Source: Candidatus Stammera capleta | Lineage (GTDB): Bacteria > Pseudomonadota > Gammaproteobacteria > Enterobacterales > Enterobacteriaceae | Direction: 5' to 3' | DNA length: 64,000 bases | Assembly (NCBI GenBank): GCA_015134315.1 | Contig: CP043973.1 | Span: forward strand, 151,611 to 215,610 | Shown: piece after piece, positions 22,539-36,721 of the stretch | Position numbering within the stretch: position 1 is the stretch's first letter | How the letters are laid out: every line of letters starts with the position of its first letter | Position numbers and translations under genes: made by a program | The notes under the pieces: model-generated | Told to the model about the DNA's origin: nothing | What the model saw: the letters and a program-made list of their open reading frames with translations, nothing else | Databases searched by the model: none

Positions 22539-23696
22539 TTATTTAGTAAAATTTTTAAAAAATCTTTTTACTTTATCAAAAAAATTTTTTGATTTAGGAT
22601 TATTATTTTCATTATTATTATTTAAACTAAAACCTAAATCATATAATAATTTTTTTTGATATTTATTAAGATTAATAGGTGTTTCAACAAATACTTTACA
22701 TAATAAATCACCTTTTAAATTACTATTTAAAGATTTAATACCTTTATTTTTAATTATAAATATTTTACCTGTTTGAGTCTCAGAAGGAATTTTAAAATTT
22801 ATATTACCTTCTAAAGTTGGTACCTCTATAATTCCTCCAAGAGCTGCTATTGAAAAATTTATTGGAATTTTACAATATAAGTTATTACCACTTCTACTAA
22901 ATATAGCATGTTTCTTTAATTTAATATTTATATATAAATCACCAGGATTCTTACCATAAGAACCTAAATTTCCTTTTCCTGCTAATCTAACTTTATCTCC
23001 ATCATTTACACCTGCAGGTATTTTAACTATAATATTTTTTGTACATTTTTCAACACCTTCTCCTTTACATATATAACAAGGATTATCAATTATATAACAT
23101 TCTCCATTACAATTAGGACAAGTTTGTTGAACTGTAAAAAAACCTTGTTTTGTTTTTAAATTTCCTGAACCTTTACATAAATGACATATTTTTCTATTAT
23201 ATCCAGTTCTACAACCAGTACCATTACATAAACTACATTTTTGTATAACATTAATACTGATATTTTTAGATACACCATATATTACATCCTCTAAATTTAA
23301 TAATATATCGCAATTAACATCAGTACCTTTATTATGTACAGAAGATTTATTTTTATTCTTCTTATTACCAAAAATATCACCAAATACATCACCAAATATA
23401 TCACTAAAATCTCCTGAAGATGTAAAACTAGATGTAAAAACACTATCATCATATGAGTCGCTATTATTAAAAGCGGTATGACCATATTGGTCATACATAG
23501 ATCTTTTATTATTATCACTTAATATTTCATAAGCTTCTTTAATTTCCTTAAATCTCTCTTCACAATATTTACTTCCTTTGTTTCTATCAGGATGATATTT
23601 AATAGCTAATCTTTTATAAGATTTTTTAATATCTATTAAACTAGCATCTTTTGATATTCCTAAAATCTTATAATAATCTTTTTTTTGCATATTCAT
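22539..23696 (-). CDS. dnaJ: Chaperone protein DnaJ
   Basis: Hsp40 co-chaperone that delivers substrates to DnaK. 385 aa (E. coli 376). The J domain at the N-terminus has YHPDRN (HPD), followed by a short Gly/Asp/Ser-rich region. The zinc-finger domain has four CxxC repeats: CSLCNGTGC, CHLCKGSGN, CPNCNGEC, CYICKGEG. The third has Glu instead of Gly at its end. The substrate-binding C-terminal domain is present. Start may be the ATG at 23696 or the one two codons on (23690). Downstream of dnaK by about 22 bases. Confidence 0.96.
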   Translation of the reverse strand: MNMQKKDYYKILGISKDASLIDIKKSYKRLAIKYHPDRNKGSKYCEERFKEIKEAYEILSDNNKRSMYDQYGHTAFNNSDSYDDSVFTSSFTSSGDFSDIFGDVFGDIFGNKKNKNKSSVHNKGTDVNCDILLNLEDVIYGVSKNISINVIQKCSLCNGTGCRTGYNRKICHLCKGSGNLKTKQGFFTVQQTCPNCNGECYIIDNPCYICKGEGVEKCTKNIIVKIPAGVNDGDKVRLAGKGNLGSYGKNPGDLYINIKLKKHAIFSRSGNNLYCKIPINFSIAALGGIIEVPTLEGNINFKIPSETQTGKIFIIKNKGIKSLNSNLKGDLLCKVFVETPINLNKYQKKLLYDLGFSLNNNNENNNPKSKNFFDKVKRFFKNFTK

Positions 23697-23718
23697 TTTT
23701 ATAAAATAATATTATAAA

Positions 23719-25593
23719 TTATTTTTTATTATTTTTTTCATTAACCTCTTCATGATTACCATCAACTACAGAATCTTCTTTTTTGTCATTAATATTAGTA
23801 AACTTACTAGATAATGTAATTATTTCTTGCATTCATTTATCTATATCAGTCTTATTATTATTTTTACAACTATTCTCTAAATTTGACAATAATAATTCAA
23901 TTTTATTTTTATCATCTAATGATATTTTGTCTTTAATATTATCAATCTGTTTTCTAGTAGTATGTATTAAATGATCAGCTTGATTTTTAGCTTGAACTAA
24001 TTCTTCAAATTTACGATCAATTTCAGAATTTATTTCTGCGTCTTTAATCATATTTTTGATTTCTTCTTCGTTCAATCCAGAAGATGATTTTATAGTAATT
24101 TTTTGTTCTTTACCAGTATTTTTATCTTTAGCAGAAACATGTAAAATTCCATCTACATCAATATCAAAAGTTACTTCAATCTGAGGAACCCCTCTAGGAG
24201 CAAGTTGTATACCATCTAAATTAAATTGACCTAAAGATTTATTATCTTTTGCTGTTTTACGTTCACCTTGCAATACATGTATAGTAACAGCAGATTGATT
24301 ATCTTCAGCTGTTGAAAAAACCTGACTATGTTTAGTGGGTATAGTTGTATTTTTATTAATTAAAGAAGTCATTACTCCACCCATAGTTTCTATTCCTAAT
24401 GATAAAGGAGTAACGTCTAATAATAATACATCTTTTACTTCTCCTGATAACACCCCTCCTTGTACAGCAGCACCTATAGCAACAGCTTCATCAGGATTAA
24501 TATCCTTTTTAGGTTTTTTATTAAAAAACTCAGTAACTTTTTTTTCTACCATAGGCATTCTAGTTTGACCACCAACTAAAATAACTTCATTAATTTTATT
24601 GATATCTAAATTAGCATCTTTTAAAGCTATTTTAACAGGATTTATAGATTTAATTACTAAATCTTCAACTAAAGATTCTAATTTTGCTCTAGTTAATTTA
24701 ATATTTAAATGTTTAGGTCCAGAGTTATCTGCTGTTATATATGGTAAATTAATTTCAGTTTGATTAGAAGATGATAATTCTATTTTAGCCTTTTCTGATG
24801 AGTCTTTTAATCTCTGCATAGCCAATGAATCATTTGATAAATCTATATTATAATCTTTTTTAAATTCAGAAACTAAATAATTTATTATTTTGTTATCAAA
24901 ATCTTCTCCTCCTAAATGTGTATCTCCGTTAGTAGATAAAACTTCAAATGTTTTTTCACCATCAACATTATCTATTTCAATTATAGAAATATCAAATGTT
25001 CCTCCACCTAAATCATATACAGCAACTATATTACTAGTTTTTAGTTTATCTAAACCATAAGCTAAAGCAGCTGCAGTAGGTTCATTAATAATTCTTTTTA
25101 CATTTAAACCTGCTATTTTTCCTGCATCTTTAGTTGCTTGACGTTGAACATCATTAAAATAAGCAGGTACAGTAATTACCGCTTCATTAACTTTATAACC
25201 TAAATAATCTTCAGCTGTTTTTTTCATCTTTTTTAAAATTTCAGCTGAAACTTGAGGAGGAGCTATTTTATTGTTATTTAATTCTATCCAAGCATCACCA
25301 TTATTTGAAGAAACAATCTTATATGGCATAATATTTACATCTTTTTGTACTTCTAAATCTGTAAATTTACGACCCATTAACCGTTTAATAGCAAAAAAAG
25401 TATTTTTAGAATTAGTTATTGCTTGTCTTTTAGCTGGTTGACCAACTAAAATTTCATTATTTTGAGTATATGCTACTACTGAAGGAGTAGTACGATCACC
25501 TTCAGAATTCTCTATTACTTTAGGTTTATTACCTTCCATAATAGCTACACATGAATTAGTAGTACCTAAATCAATACCAATTATTTTGTTCAT
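23719..25593 (-). CDS. dnaK: Molecular chaperone DnaK (Hsp70)
   Basis: ATP-dependent folding chaperone. 624 aa (E. coli 638). The ATG at 25593 is chosen ([20 protein letters not shown]), although a start codon four codons upstream is in frame. The ATPase domain has [20 protein letters not shown] and [13 protein letters not shown]. The substrate-binding domain has [17 protein letters not shown]. The acidic lid tail extends past a TGA-coded Trp at 23833 and ends in an Asn/Lys-rich tail rather than EEVKDKK. GrpE is not in this window. Confidence 0.97.
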
Positions 25594-25628
25594 ATTTAAT
25601 ACCATAAATATTATATAGTTATATATAT

Positions 25629-25657
25629 TATATATATGCTAAATTAACAAATATCAA
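25629..25657 (-). promoter_or_regulatory. Possible dnaK promoter
   Basis: On the minus strand TTGATA (25657-25652), a 17-base spacer and TATATA (25634-25629) lie 36 bases or more upstream of the dnaK ATG. The -35-like word sits in one of the few G/C-containing stretches of the leader (GGTTGATATTTG) and also resembles the TTGAT of sigma-32 promoters. In such AT-rich DNA the match could be chance. Confidence 0.3.
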
Positions 25658-25769
25658 CCATTAAATTTAAATTAATTTTATATAAATAATATTAATAAAA
25701 TTAAAATTTTTATATTTATATAAAAATGATAAAATATTAACTGTATATAAATAAATATTAAAAATTAAA

Positions 25770-28565
<2,796 letters not shown>

Positions 28566-29047
28566 AATATAATTAAAATTATAATAATTAATATTAAATT
28601 TAATAAATTAAAATAATTTATATAATAAATACTAAATAAATAATTTAAATTATATTAATATTAATATAATAATTATATTAGTTATTAAATTAAATATATA
28701 AAATAAAATTAAAAATAAAACACAAATAATATAAATATTATTATAAATTAATATAATAAATATTATTATTAAATAATTAATAATATAAAATATTTTAAAA
28801 AAATAATAATTATTAATTAATTTTTGTTTAAACAAAATACACAATATATTAAAATAATATATTATATAATAAATAATTTATTAATTTTTTTTAAATAAAC
28901 ATATAAATTATTAAAAATCAATATAATAATAATATAATTATACTAATAAAAATTAAATATTAAATTATATATATAAATATATTATTTGTTATAATTAATA
29001 ATATATTTATTAAATAAAATCTATTCTTAAATATAAACACAATTAAT
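28566..29047. other. 482-base non-coding spacer between ileS and rsmA
   Basis: Almost pure A/T. It contains a 16-base perfect palindrome at 28822-28837 and a 64-codon minus-strand frame (28650-28844) coding an almost entirely Ile/Leu/Phe/Tyr hydrophobic peptide, not accepted as a gene. In E. coli ileS is followed by lspA, but no trace of it can be recognised. It must hold the rsmA promoter. Confidence 0.45.
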
Positions 29048-29824
29048 ATGATAAATCCTAAAAAATATTTAGGTCAAGTTTTTTTAAAAAAAACAAAAAT
29101 TATAAAACAAATAATTAATTATATAAAACCTAAAAGTAAAGAAATATTATTAGAGATAGGGTGTGGTACAGGTCAATTAACAAAAGAAATAATAAAATAT
29201 AATAATAATATAATTGTAACAGAAATAGATAAAGAACTAATAAAACAAATTAAAAATAATATAATTAAAAAAATTAAATTATTAAATATAAATATATTAT
29301 TATTAAACTTTAAAAAAATTTATAAAAAAAAAAAAAATAAAATTAGAATATTCGGTAATATTCCATACTATATTTCTAGAAAATTAATAATAAAATTTAT
29401 AAAAAATATAAAATATATAAAAAATATAATTATACTAGTACAAAAAGAATTTGCTCAATGTTTAATATCAAAAAAAAATCAAAAAAAATATTGTAAAATT
29501 AGTATTTTAGCACAAACTTATTATAATATTAAAATATTATTAGAAATTAATAAAAATAATTTTTTTCCTATTCCTAAAATAAATTCAATATTAATAAAAC
29601 TAAATCCTAAAAAAGATATTAAAATAAATTTTAATATATTAAATCATATTTTAAATAATTGTTTTATAAAAAAAAATAGAAAATTACATAATAATATTAA
29701 AAATTTAATTAATATTAAAAAATTACAACATTATGATAAATTTAATTTACATGAAAGAGTTAATAAAATATCAGTAAAAAAATTTAATAAATTAACAAAA
29801 ATATATAAATATATAAAAAAATAA
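29048..29824 (+). CDS. rsmA: 16S rRNA dimethyladenosine transferase RsmA (KsgA)
   Basis: Dimethylates A1518/A1519 of 16S rRNA as a late 30S checkpoint. 258 aa (E. coli 273). KKYLGQVFLKKTKIIKQII matches the family start (GQNFL changed to GQVFL). The SAM motif I is LLEIGCGTGQLTKE, and motif IV is GNIPYYISRKLI (family NLPYNIS). FFPIPKINSILIKL is the usual PxVxS block. The gene includes an A14 run at 29324-29337. Part of the dnaKJ-rpsT-ileS-rsmA neighbourhood. Confidence 0.94.
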   Translation: MINPKKYLGQVFLKKTKIIKQIINYIKPKSKEILLEIGCGTGQLTKEIIKYNNNIIVTEIDKELIKQIKNNIIKKIKLLNINILLLNFKKIYKKKKNKIRIFGNIPYYISRKLIIKFIKNIKYIKNIIILVQKEFAQCLISKKNQKKYCKISILAQTYYNIKILLEINKNNFFPIPKINSILIKLNPKKDIKINFNILNHILNNCFIKKNRKLHNNIKNLINIKKLQHYDKFNLHERVNKISVKKFNKLTKIYKYIKK

Positions 29825-30022
29825 ATATAATATTAAATAAATTTAAATATTTTTAAATAAATTATTAAAAATTAAAAAATTTAATATTAATTTAAAATAT
29901 TAAATTAGTATATTTTATATAATAATTTAAATTAAATAATTTACAATATTAATATATTTTTAAAATACAGTATTTATTAATATGAATATAATTATAATTT
30001 TAAAATATTTAAAAAAAAATAA

Positions 30023-30286
30023 TTAATTTAAGTTATTAATTAACTTAGATAAATTTGATTTATATCTAGATATTTTATTTATATGAATATAACCCTTACA
30101 ACTAAATCTATCTAATATAGATTGTAAAACACGATATATTTCAATACATTTTAACTTATCTTTTTTATTAATATAAACTTTTAATTTCTTAATATAAGTT
30201 TTAATAATTGATTTTTTTATTCTATTAATTATATTTTTATTTTTACTAATTATTATTCTTTTTTTAGCTGACTTAGTATTAACCAT
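30023..30286 (-). CDS. rpsT: 30S ribosomal protein S20
   Basis: Primary 16S rRNA-binding protein of the 30S body. 87 aa, same length as E. coli. It starts MVNTKSAKKRIIISKNKN (family MANIKSAKKRAVQSEKRR). The rest is three basic helices, ending with the family-like KGYIHINKISRYKSNLSKLI. The leader AAGAGAGATTAATA before the ATG can act as a weak ribosome binding site. Lies 21 bases downstream of pgi on the same strand. Confidence 0.92.
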   Translation of the reverse strand: MVNTKSAKKRIIISKNKNIINRIKKSIIKTYIKKLKVYINKKDKLKCIEIYRVLQSILDRFSCKGYIHINKISRYKSNLSKLINNLN

Positions 30287-30307
30287 TATTAATCTCTCTT
30301 CATGAAT

Positions 30308-31975
30308 TTATTTATTATTATTATTATTAAATTTTTTAAAATTTTTTATTAAATTTATAGTAGAACTATCTAAAAAAAAATTATATTTTTTATTTATATC
30401 TAAATTATTTTTTTTAATTAAAGGATATATTAAATTAGACATTTTTTTACCTAATTCTACTCCATATTGATCAAAACTACAAATATTTCATATTACACCT
30501 TGTGTAAAAACTTTATATTCATATAATGCTATTAAAGAACCTATATTATATGGATTAATCTTCTTAATTAACAAAACATTGTTAGGTCTATTTCCAATAA
30601 ACTTATTATGATTTATAAATAAATTTTTATTATTTAAAATATTACTTCCAAATGCCAAAGATTGAGATTGAGATATTAAATTTGATAATAATTTATAATA
30701 AGAATTATAAATATTATTACTATAACAACATTCTATAATAAAATCACATGGTATAATATGTGTACCTTGATGTAATAATTGAAAAAAAGAATGCTGACTG
30801 ATAGTACCTAATCCTCCAAATAAAACTTGAGAAGTATTATAATCATTAATTAAATTATTATTATAATCAATATTTTTTCCATTAGATTCCATAAATAACT
30901 GTTGTAAATATAATGGAAATAAAGATAATTTTTCATTATAAACTAAAATTAATTCATTATTAAATTTAAAAAAATTATTATATCAAATACTAATTATTGC
31001 TAATAATATAGGTATATTTTTATTAAAATCATTAAAAAAAAAATGTTTATCAATACTATGAGCTCCTAATAATAATTTTTTAAAATTTTTAAATCCTATA
31101 AATAAAGATATAGCCAAACCAAAAGGAGTGCAAAAAGAATATCTTCCTCCTACTCAATTAGAAACAATAAAAATATTATTATCATTTAAATTATATTCTT
31201 TGGCTTTTAAATAATTACTAGTTACTATAATAAAATGATTATTTAAAGATAAAATATTATTTTTATAATAATCTAAAATTCATTTACGAGATATATTAAA
31301 ATTTAATATAGTCTCTTGAGTAGTAAAACTTTTAGAACATATAATAAATAAAGTATTTTCAGGAGAAATTTTATTTAAAACATTATAAATATCTTCAACA
31401 TCAATATTAGAAACAAAAAACATATTAATATTTTTTTTTTTATATAAATTTAATGATTTAATTATTGTTCTAACCCCTAAGTCTGACCCTCCTATTCCTA
31501 TATTAACAATATTAATAATTTTTTTTTTACTAAAACTTAATCATTTTCCTCTTAATATATTTTTAGTAAATAATTTAATTTTACTTAAATTATTATCTAT
31601 AAATTTTTTTTCAGTTAAAAGATTTTTACATTTAATATATTTATTATTAATAAAAAAATTATTTACATCTCTTAATAAAAAATTCGTTACAAATTTATTT
31701 TCTGTAAAATTTAATTTTCTACCTTCTATAATAGATAATAAATAATAATTAAAATTTATTTCATTTAACAATTTTAAAAATAATTTAATTGTTTTATTAT
31801 TTAAAATATTTTTTGAAAAATCTATTAAAATATTTTTATTTAAAAAATATGAAAATCTATTAAATCGATTTTTATCATTTTTAAAAAAATCTATTATATT
31901 TAAATCTTTTATCTTATTAAAATGAATTAATAATTTTTTTCAACTATTTGTTTTAGTAGGATTAATATGTAACAT
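30308..31975 (-). CDS. pgi: Glucose-6-phosphate isomerase
   Basis: Interconverts glucose 6-phosphate and fructose 6-phosphate. 555 aa (E. coli 549). It begins MLHINPTKTNSWKKL (E. coli MKNINPTQTAAWQAL, Trp = TGA) and continues LLSIIEGRKLNFTENK. GIGGSDLGVRT-type sequence is at about 31.5 kb, FGGLGTISQHSFFQLLHQGT holds the catalytic His region, and IWNICSFDQYGVELGKK is near the C-terminus. The tail is a run of five Asn codons. It is the only carbohydrate-metabolism gene in the window; whether it serves glycolysis or precursor supply cannot be told. Confidence 0.94.
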
Positions 31976-32152
31976 AAATTTTAATATTTTATAATTAATT
32001 GATATATAATAATAAAATTATTTATAAATTTAATTAAATAATTTTAATAATTAAATATTTAAATAAATAATATTTAAATAATAATATTAATTATAAAATA
32101 ATATAAACAAATTATAAATAAAATTTTAATAATAATTAAAAATAAAGAATAA

Positions 32153-33241
32153 ATGAAAAAAAAACAAATAATAAGAATATATAAAGTAATAGTATCTTTA
32201 TCAGGAGGAGTTGATTCATCAATATGTATATGAATATTAAAACAATTTGGATATAAAGTAAAATGTGTCTTTATTAAATGTTGAGAATCAAATAAATGCC
32301 AAAATAAACAAGATATTAAAGATTGCAAAAAAGTATGCAAAATATTTAAAGTTAAATTAATAAAAATAAATTTATCATATGAATATTGAAATAAAGTATT
32401 TAAAATATTTACTAAAGAATTAAAACAATGCAAAACCCCTAATCCTGATATTTTATGTAATAAAGAAATTAAATTTAAATTATTTATTAATTTTGCAATT
32501 AATATATTAAAATATGATTTTATATCTACAGGACATTATGTCAAAAAATATTATAAAAAAAAAAAATATCTTCTATTAAAAAGTAAAGATAAAAAGAAAG
32601 ATCAAAGTTATTTTCTATATAATATTACTCAAAAACAATTAAATAAATCTATATTTCCTTTAGGAAACTATAAAAAAAAATATATAAGAAAAATAGCCAT
32701 AAATTTAAAATTACCTAATGCTTATAAAAAAGATTCTACTGGTATATGTTTTATAGGAAAAAAAAAATATAATATATTTATAAAAAAATATATAAAAGAA
32801 AAAAAAGGAAATATTATTAAAATAGAAAATAATTTAATTATGGGACAACATAAAGGATTATTTTTATATACCATAGGTCAAAGAAAAAATCTTAATTTAA
32901 AAATTAATCATAATAAACCATTATATGTTCTAAAAAAAAACAAAGATTCAAATGAACTAATAATATGTGAAAAAAATAATAAAAGTTTATATAATAATAT
33001 ATTTTTTTTAAAAAAAATACATTTTATACATATAAAAAATAAATATAAAATAATTAAATGTAAAGTAAAAACTAGATATCAACAAAAATCAATAAAATGT
33101 AAAATAATTTTTTTAAAAAAAAATAAAATTAAAATTTTACTAAAAAAATCAATATTTGCAATAACTATAGGACAATCTGCTGTATTTTATAGAAAAAATA
33201 TTTGTTTAGGTGGCGGAATCATATATAAAATAAATAATTAA
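32153..33241 (+). CDS. mnmA: tRNA-specific 2-thiouridylase MnmA
   Basis: Adds sulfur to U34 of tRNA-Lys, -Glu and -Gln. 362 aa (E. coli 368). The PP-loop is VSLSGGVDSSICIW. The two catalytic cysteines are in TPNPDILCNKEIKF and DSTGICFIG. GHYVKKY and KDQSYFLYNI follow family order; the C-terminal HKGLFLYTIGQRKNL is clear. Trp in CWESN and EYWNKVF is TGA. It needs a sulfur donor system from outside this window. Its substrate tRNA-Glu(UUC) is in the rRNA spacer here. Confidence 0.95.
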
Positions 33242-33249
33242 TTTATATT

Positions 33250-35367
33250 CTATAAAATATTATAAATACATGAAAAATCCATAAATTTTAAAAATAATAA
33301 AAAAATTTTTTTTATTATTAATAACCTATGATTTTGTAAAGTAATATTTCTATTATTATAAATTCTATTATTATCTAAATAATTATTAATTTTAATACTA
33401 AAATCATAATAAATTCTAAATAAAATATTATAGTCCTTAATATAAATAAATTTATTGACTTGATTTAAAAATATTTTATAACTTATATATAAAAATATAT
33501 CTTGTTTATATTCTAAATTTATTAAATTAATCCTATTATAAAACTTATCAGATCTAATAATATTTTTTATTCTTTTATTTATTAATAAAATATATTTAAA
33601 TTCATTATTCATATATTTTTTATAAAATAAGATAAAATCTATTCTATTTTTAATTTCTAATATATTAAATAATTTAATATTAATAAAAGAAATAATAAAT
33701 GACTTTTTATAACCCAATTTAATAAGATATATTAAAAAACGTTTTAATATAAAATTAACTATTAAAATAGTATTTTTAATATTATTATTATTATTATTAT
33801 TAATTTTTATATATAAATTGATTATATAATTAACAAAATTAAATAAGTTTAAATTTATATTCTTTAATAAAATTATTTTTATAATACATAAAGAAAGTCT
33901 TCTTAACTCATAAGGATCATTACTTTTATTAATATAATAACAATCATTTAAAATCGATATACCTACTAAAGTATCAAATTTATCACATAAAGATAATATA
34001 CAACTATATATATTATTAGGTAAATTATCATTAAAATTTTTAGGATAATAATGTTGTTTAATTATTTTAGATACAATAATATTTTCTTTATCTAATAAAG
34101 AATAATACATTCCTATAAAACCTTTTAATTCATTAAATTCTTTATATAACGAAGTAGATAAATCACATTTACATAAAATTACAGAACGATATAATATATT
34201 TAAATTTAAATTTAAATTTTTATTAATATATTTTATTAAATATAATAATCTAGTAACTTTATTTAATAAATTACCAAAATTATCATAAAAAACTATTTTC
34301 TTTAAATTAATTAAAAAACTAATTAATGGTTTCTTTCTGTCATTTATTAATAAATAAACAGCATCATTTAATTTTGACTCTATAATATTATTATAATTTA
34401 ATAATGTTCTTTTATAAGAATTTAATTTATTATCCAATATTATTAAATATTTATTACTTATATTTTTATTTAAATCCAAAGTATATAAACAATTTTGATT
34501 TTTTAAAATCAAACAAATAACTTGATAAGGTAAACATAAAAATTTATTATTAAATTTAAATAATTTAACAATAGGAAATTCTGATAAATTAATTAATTTA
34601 TAAAAAAAATATTTATTATATTTAATAATCAATTTATTTTTTATAGCAATTTTATTAATATATTTATTAAGTAAAGTTTTTCTTTCATAAAAATCAACAA
34701 TTACATTTCCTTTTTTTCTAAGTAATTTTAGATAATTTATAGAATTATTTAAATAAATATTATTATAATTATTAATAAATTTATGAGCTTTACTAAAATT
34801 AGTAGATTTAATATTAAATATTTTAGTTTTTATAACTTTTTTATTAAACATTACAACTAAATTATTAACAGGTCTAATAAATTTAAAATTATATTTACTT
34901 CATCTCATAAAATTATTATTTTTTTTCAACTTATTTAAAATAATAAATAAAAATTTTTTAATAAAATATGATATACTTTTTTCTTTAATTTTTTTATTAT
35001 AAAAAAAAATTCTCATATTATTTTTATCTTTATATTTTAAAATATTTAAATTAATATTTTTATATTTACATCATGATATAATATTTTCTTTGTATAAAAT
35101 TTTATAGTCTTTGTCTAATAAATTAATTTTAGGTCCATAAATTTTAATTTTATTAAATTTTAAATTTTGATAATAATTTAAATTATAAATTAAACAAGAA
35201 ATTCTTCTTAAACTAATAAAATAATCTATATTTAAATAATTAAAATTATTTAATAATAAAAATTCTGAAATATATTTAGAAAAATCTTTTCCAATATTTT
35301 TTAATTTATTTATAGGTAATTCTTCGGTACATAACTCAATTAATAAATTTCCTAATATTTTTTTCAT
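33250..35367 (-). CDS. glyS: Glycyl-tRNA synthetase beta subunit
   Basis: tRNA-binding subunit of the alpha2-beta2 enzyme. 705 aa (E. coli 689). The ATG at 35367 is chosen (MKKILGNLLIELCTEELP). The block MRWSKYNFKFIRPVNNLVV (E. coli MRWGDTDFQFVRPVHW) holds a TGA-coded Trp. LNDAVYLLINDRKKPLISF and LSTSLYKEFNELKGFIGMYY are typical, as are the LCDKFDTLVG and PYELRRLSLCII blocks. The C-terminal anticodon-binding part is heavily Ile/Asn/Lys-rich. 28 bases downstream of glyQ, and 8 bases from the convergent mnmA. Confidence 0.93.
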
Positions 35368-35395
35368 ATAATATTTAAACAATTAAAACTTTTTA

Positions 35396-36268
35396 TTATT
35401 CATCTATATTATTTCTTATTTTAAGAATAGCTATTTTATTAAATAAATCTCTAATTTTTATAATATATTTTTTTCTCTCATATACTGAAAAATATTCTTT
35501 AGAATCTAAAATATTAAAAATATTAACAAATTTTAAAGCATATTCATATGAAATTATTAATAATGGTTTTTTAATATTTAATAAACGTAAAGATTCATTT
35601 TCATAATTTATCATACATTTAACTAAAAAATCTATATTAGATTCATAAAAATTATAAATTGATTTATTAAACTCATTATTTAATATAATATCCTTATATT
35701 TAATAATAATATTTTTATTTCTACATCAAATTAAATTATAAATACTATTAATATTTTGTAAATATAAAGATAATCTTTCTAAACCATATGTAATCTCTAC
35801 TAAAACAGGTACACAATCGATATTAGCCATTTTTTGAAAATATGTAAACTGAGTAACTTCTATTCCATCTAATCATACTTCTCAACCATAACCATTAGCC
35901 CCTAAAGTAGGGTTTTCTCAATTATCTTCTATAAATTTTAATTCACATTTATTAAAATTTATACCTAAATATTTTAAAGAATTAATATACATATCTTGTA
36001 TATTAATAATAGAAGGTTTTATAATAACTTGAAATTGATAATATTGTGATAATTTATTAGATAAAATATTTCCAAATTTACTATCCACTGGCCTCCTACA
36101 TAATTGAATATAAGAATAAAAAATTTTATTTTTTTTTATTGAACTAAAAAATGTTATAGGATGAAAAGTTGCAGCACCTACTTCAATATCAATTGGTTGT
36201 ACAACACAACATCCTAATTTATTTCAAAATTTAAACAATTTAAAAATTAATTTTTCAAAAGTTATCAT
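35396..36268 (-). CDS. glyQ: Glycyl-tRNA synthetase alpha subunit
   Basis: Catalytic subunit. 290 aa (E. coli 303). [15 protein letters not shown] is followed by [19 protein letters not shown] (family GCVILQPYDMEVGAGTFHP). Also [44 protein letters not shown] and [18 protein letters not shown] ends the core. Most of its Trp codons are TGA. Sits directly after the alpha operon (rplQ) with about 70 bases between, on the same strand, so it may be read through from the ribosomal block. Confidence 0.95.
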
Positions 36269-36337
36269 TATATACTATAAATTATTTTAAATAAATTAAT
36301 ACAAATACAATTAAATATTTATTTAAATTAAAATATT

Positions 36338-36703
36338 TTAATCTAAATTTCTATTTAAAATTTCTACATAAGCCATAGGCGCGCAATCACCTTTTCTAAA
36401 ACCACATTTTAAAATTCTCAAATAACCTCCTTTATAATTTTTAAATCTTGGAGCCAATATAAAAAATAATTTATTTATTACATTTTTATCACCTATCTTA
36501 GAAATTAATAATCTTCTGTTAAATAAATTATTTTTTTTTGAAATATTTAACAAAGGTTCAAAAAATCTTCTTAATTCTTTAGCTTTAAACAAAGTAGTTT
36601 TAATAATTTCAAAATTTATTAAAGATATAATCATATTTTTAAACATAGATTTTCTATGACTACTATTACGATTAAATTTACGACCAATCTTTTTATGACG
36701 CAT
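36338..36703 (-). CDS. rplQ: 50S ribosomal protein L17
   Basis: 121 aa (E. coli 127). [20 protein letters not shown] is nearly identical to the family start ([20 protein letters not shown]). [20 protein letters not shown] and PMAYVEIL end the conserved part. An AGGAAA site precedes the ATG. Last ribosomal gene of the alpha operon, directly after rpoA. Confidence 0.96.
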   Translation of the reverse strand: MRHKKIGRKFNRNSSHRKSMFKNMIISLINFEIIKTTLFKAKELRRFFEPLLNISKKNNLFNRRLLISKIGDKNVINKLFFILAPRFKNYKGGYLRILKCGFRKGDCAPMAYVEILNRNLD

Positions 36704-36721
36704 AATATTATTTCCTATAAA

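Noticed and set aside
24335-24568. 77-aa plus-strand frame inside dnaK
   Set aside because: Antisense shadow of DnaK coding sequence.
28650-28844. 64-aa hydrophobic frame on the minus strand between ileS and rsmA
   Set aside because: Composition is what random A/T-rich DNA gives on this strand (Ile, Asn, Tyr, Phe, Leu); no family is recognisable and there is no clear ribosome binding site. A SecE-like tiny membrane protein cannot be fully excluded.
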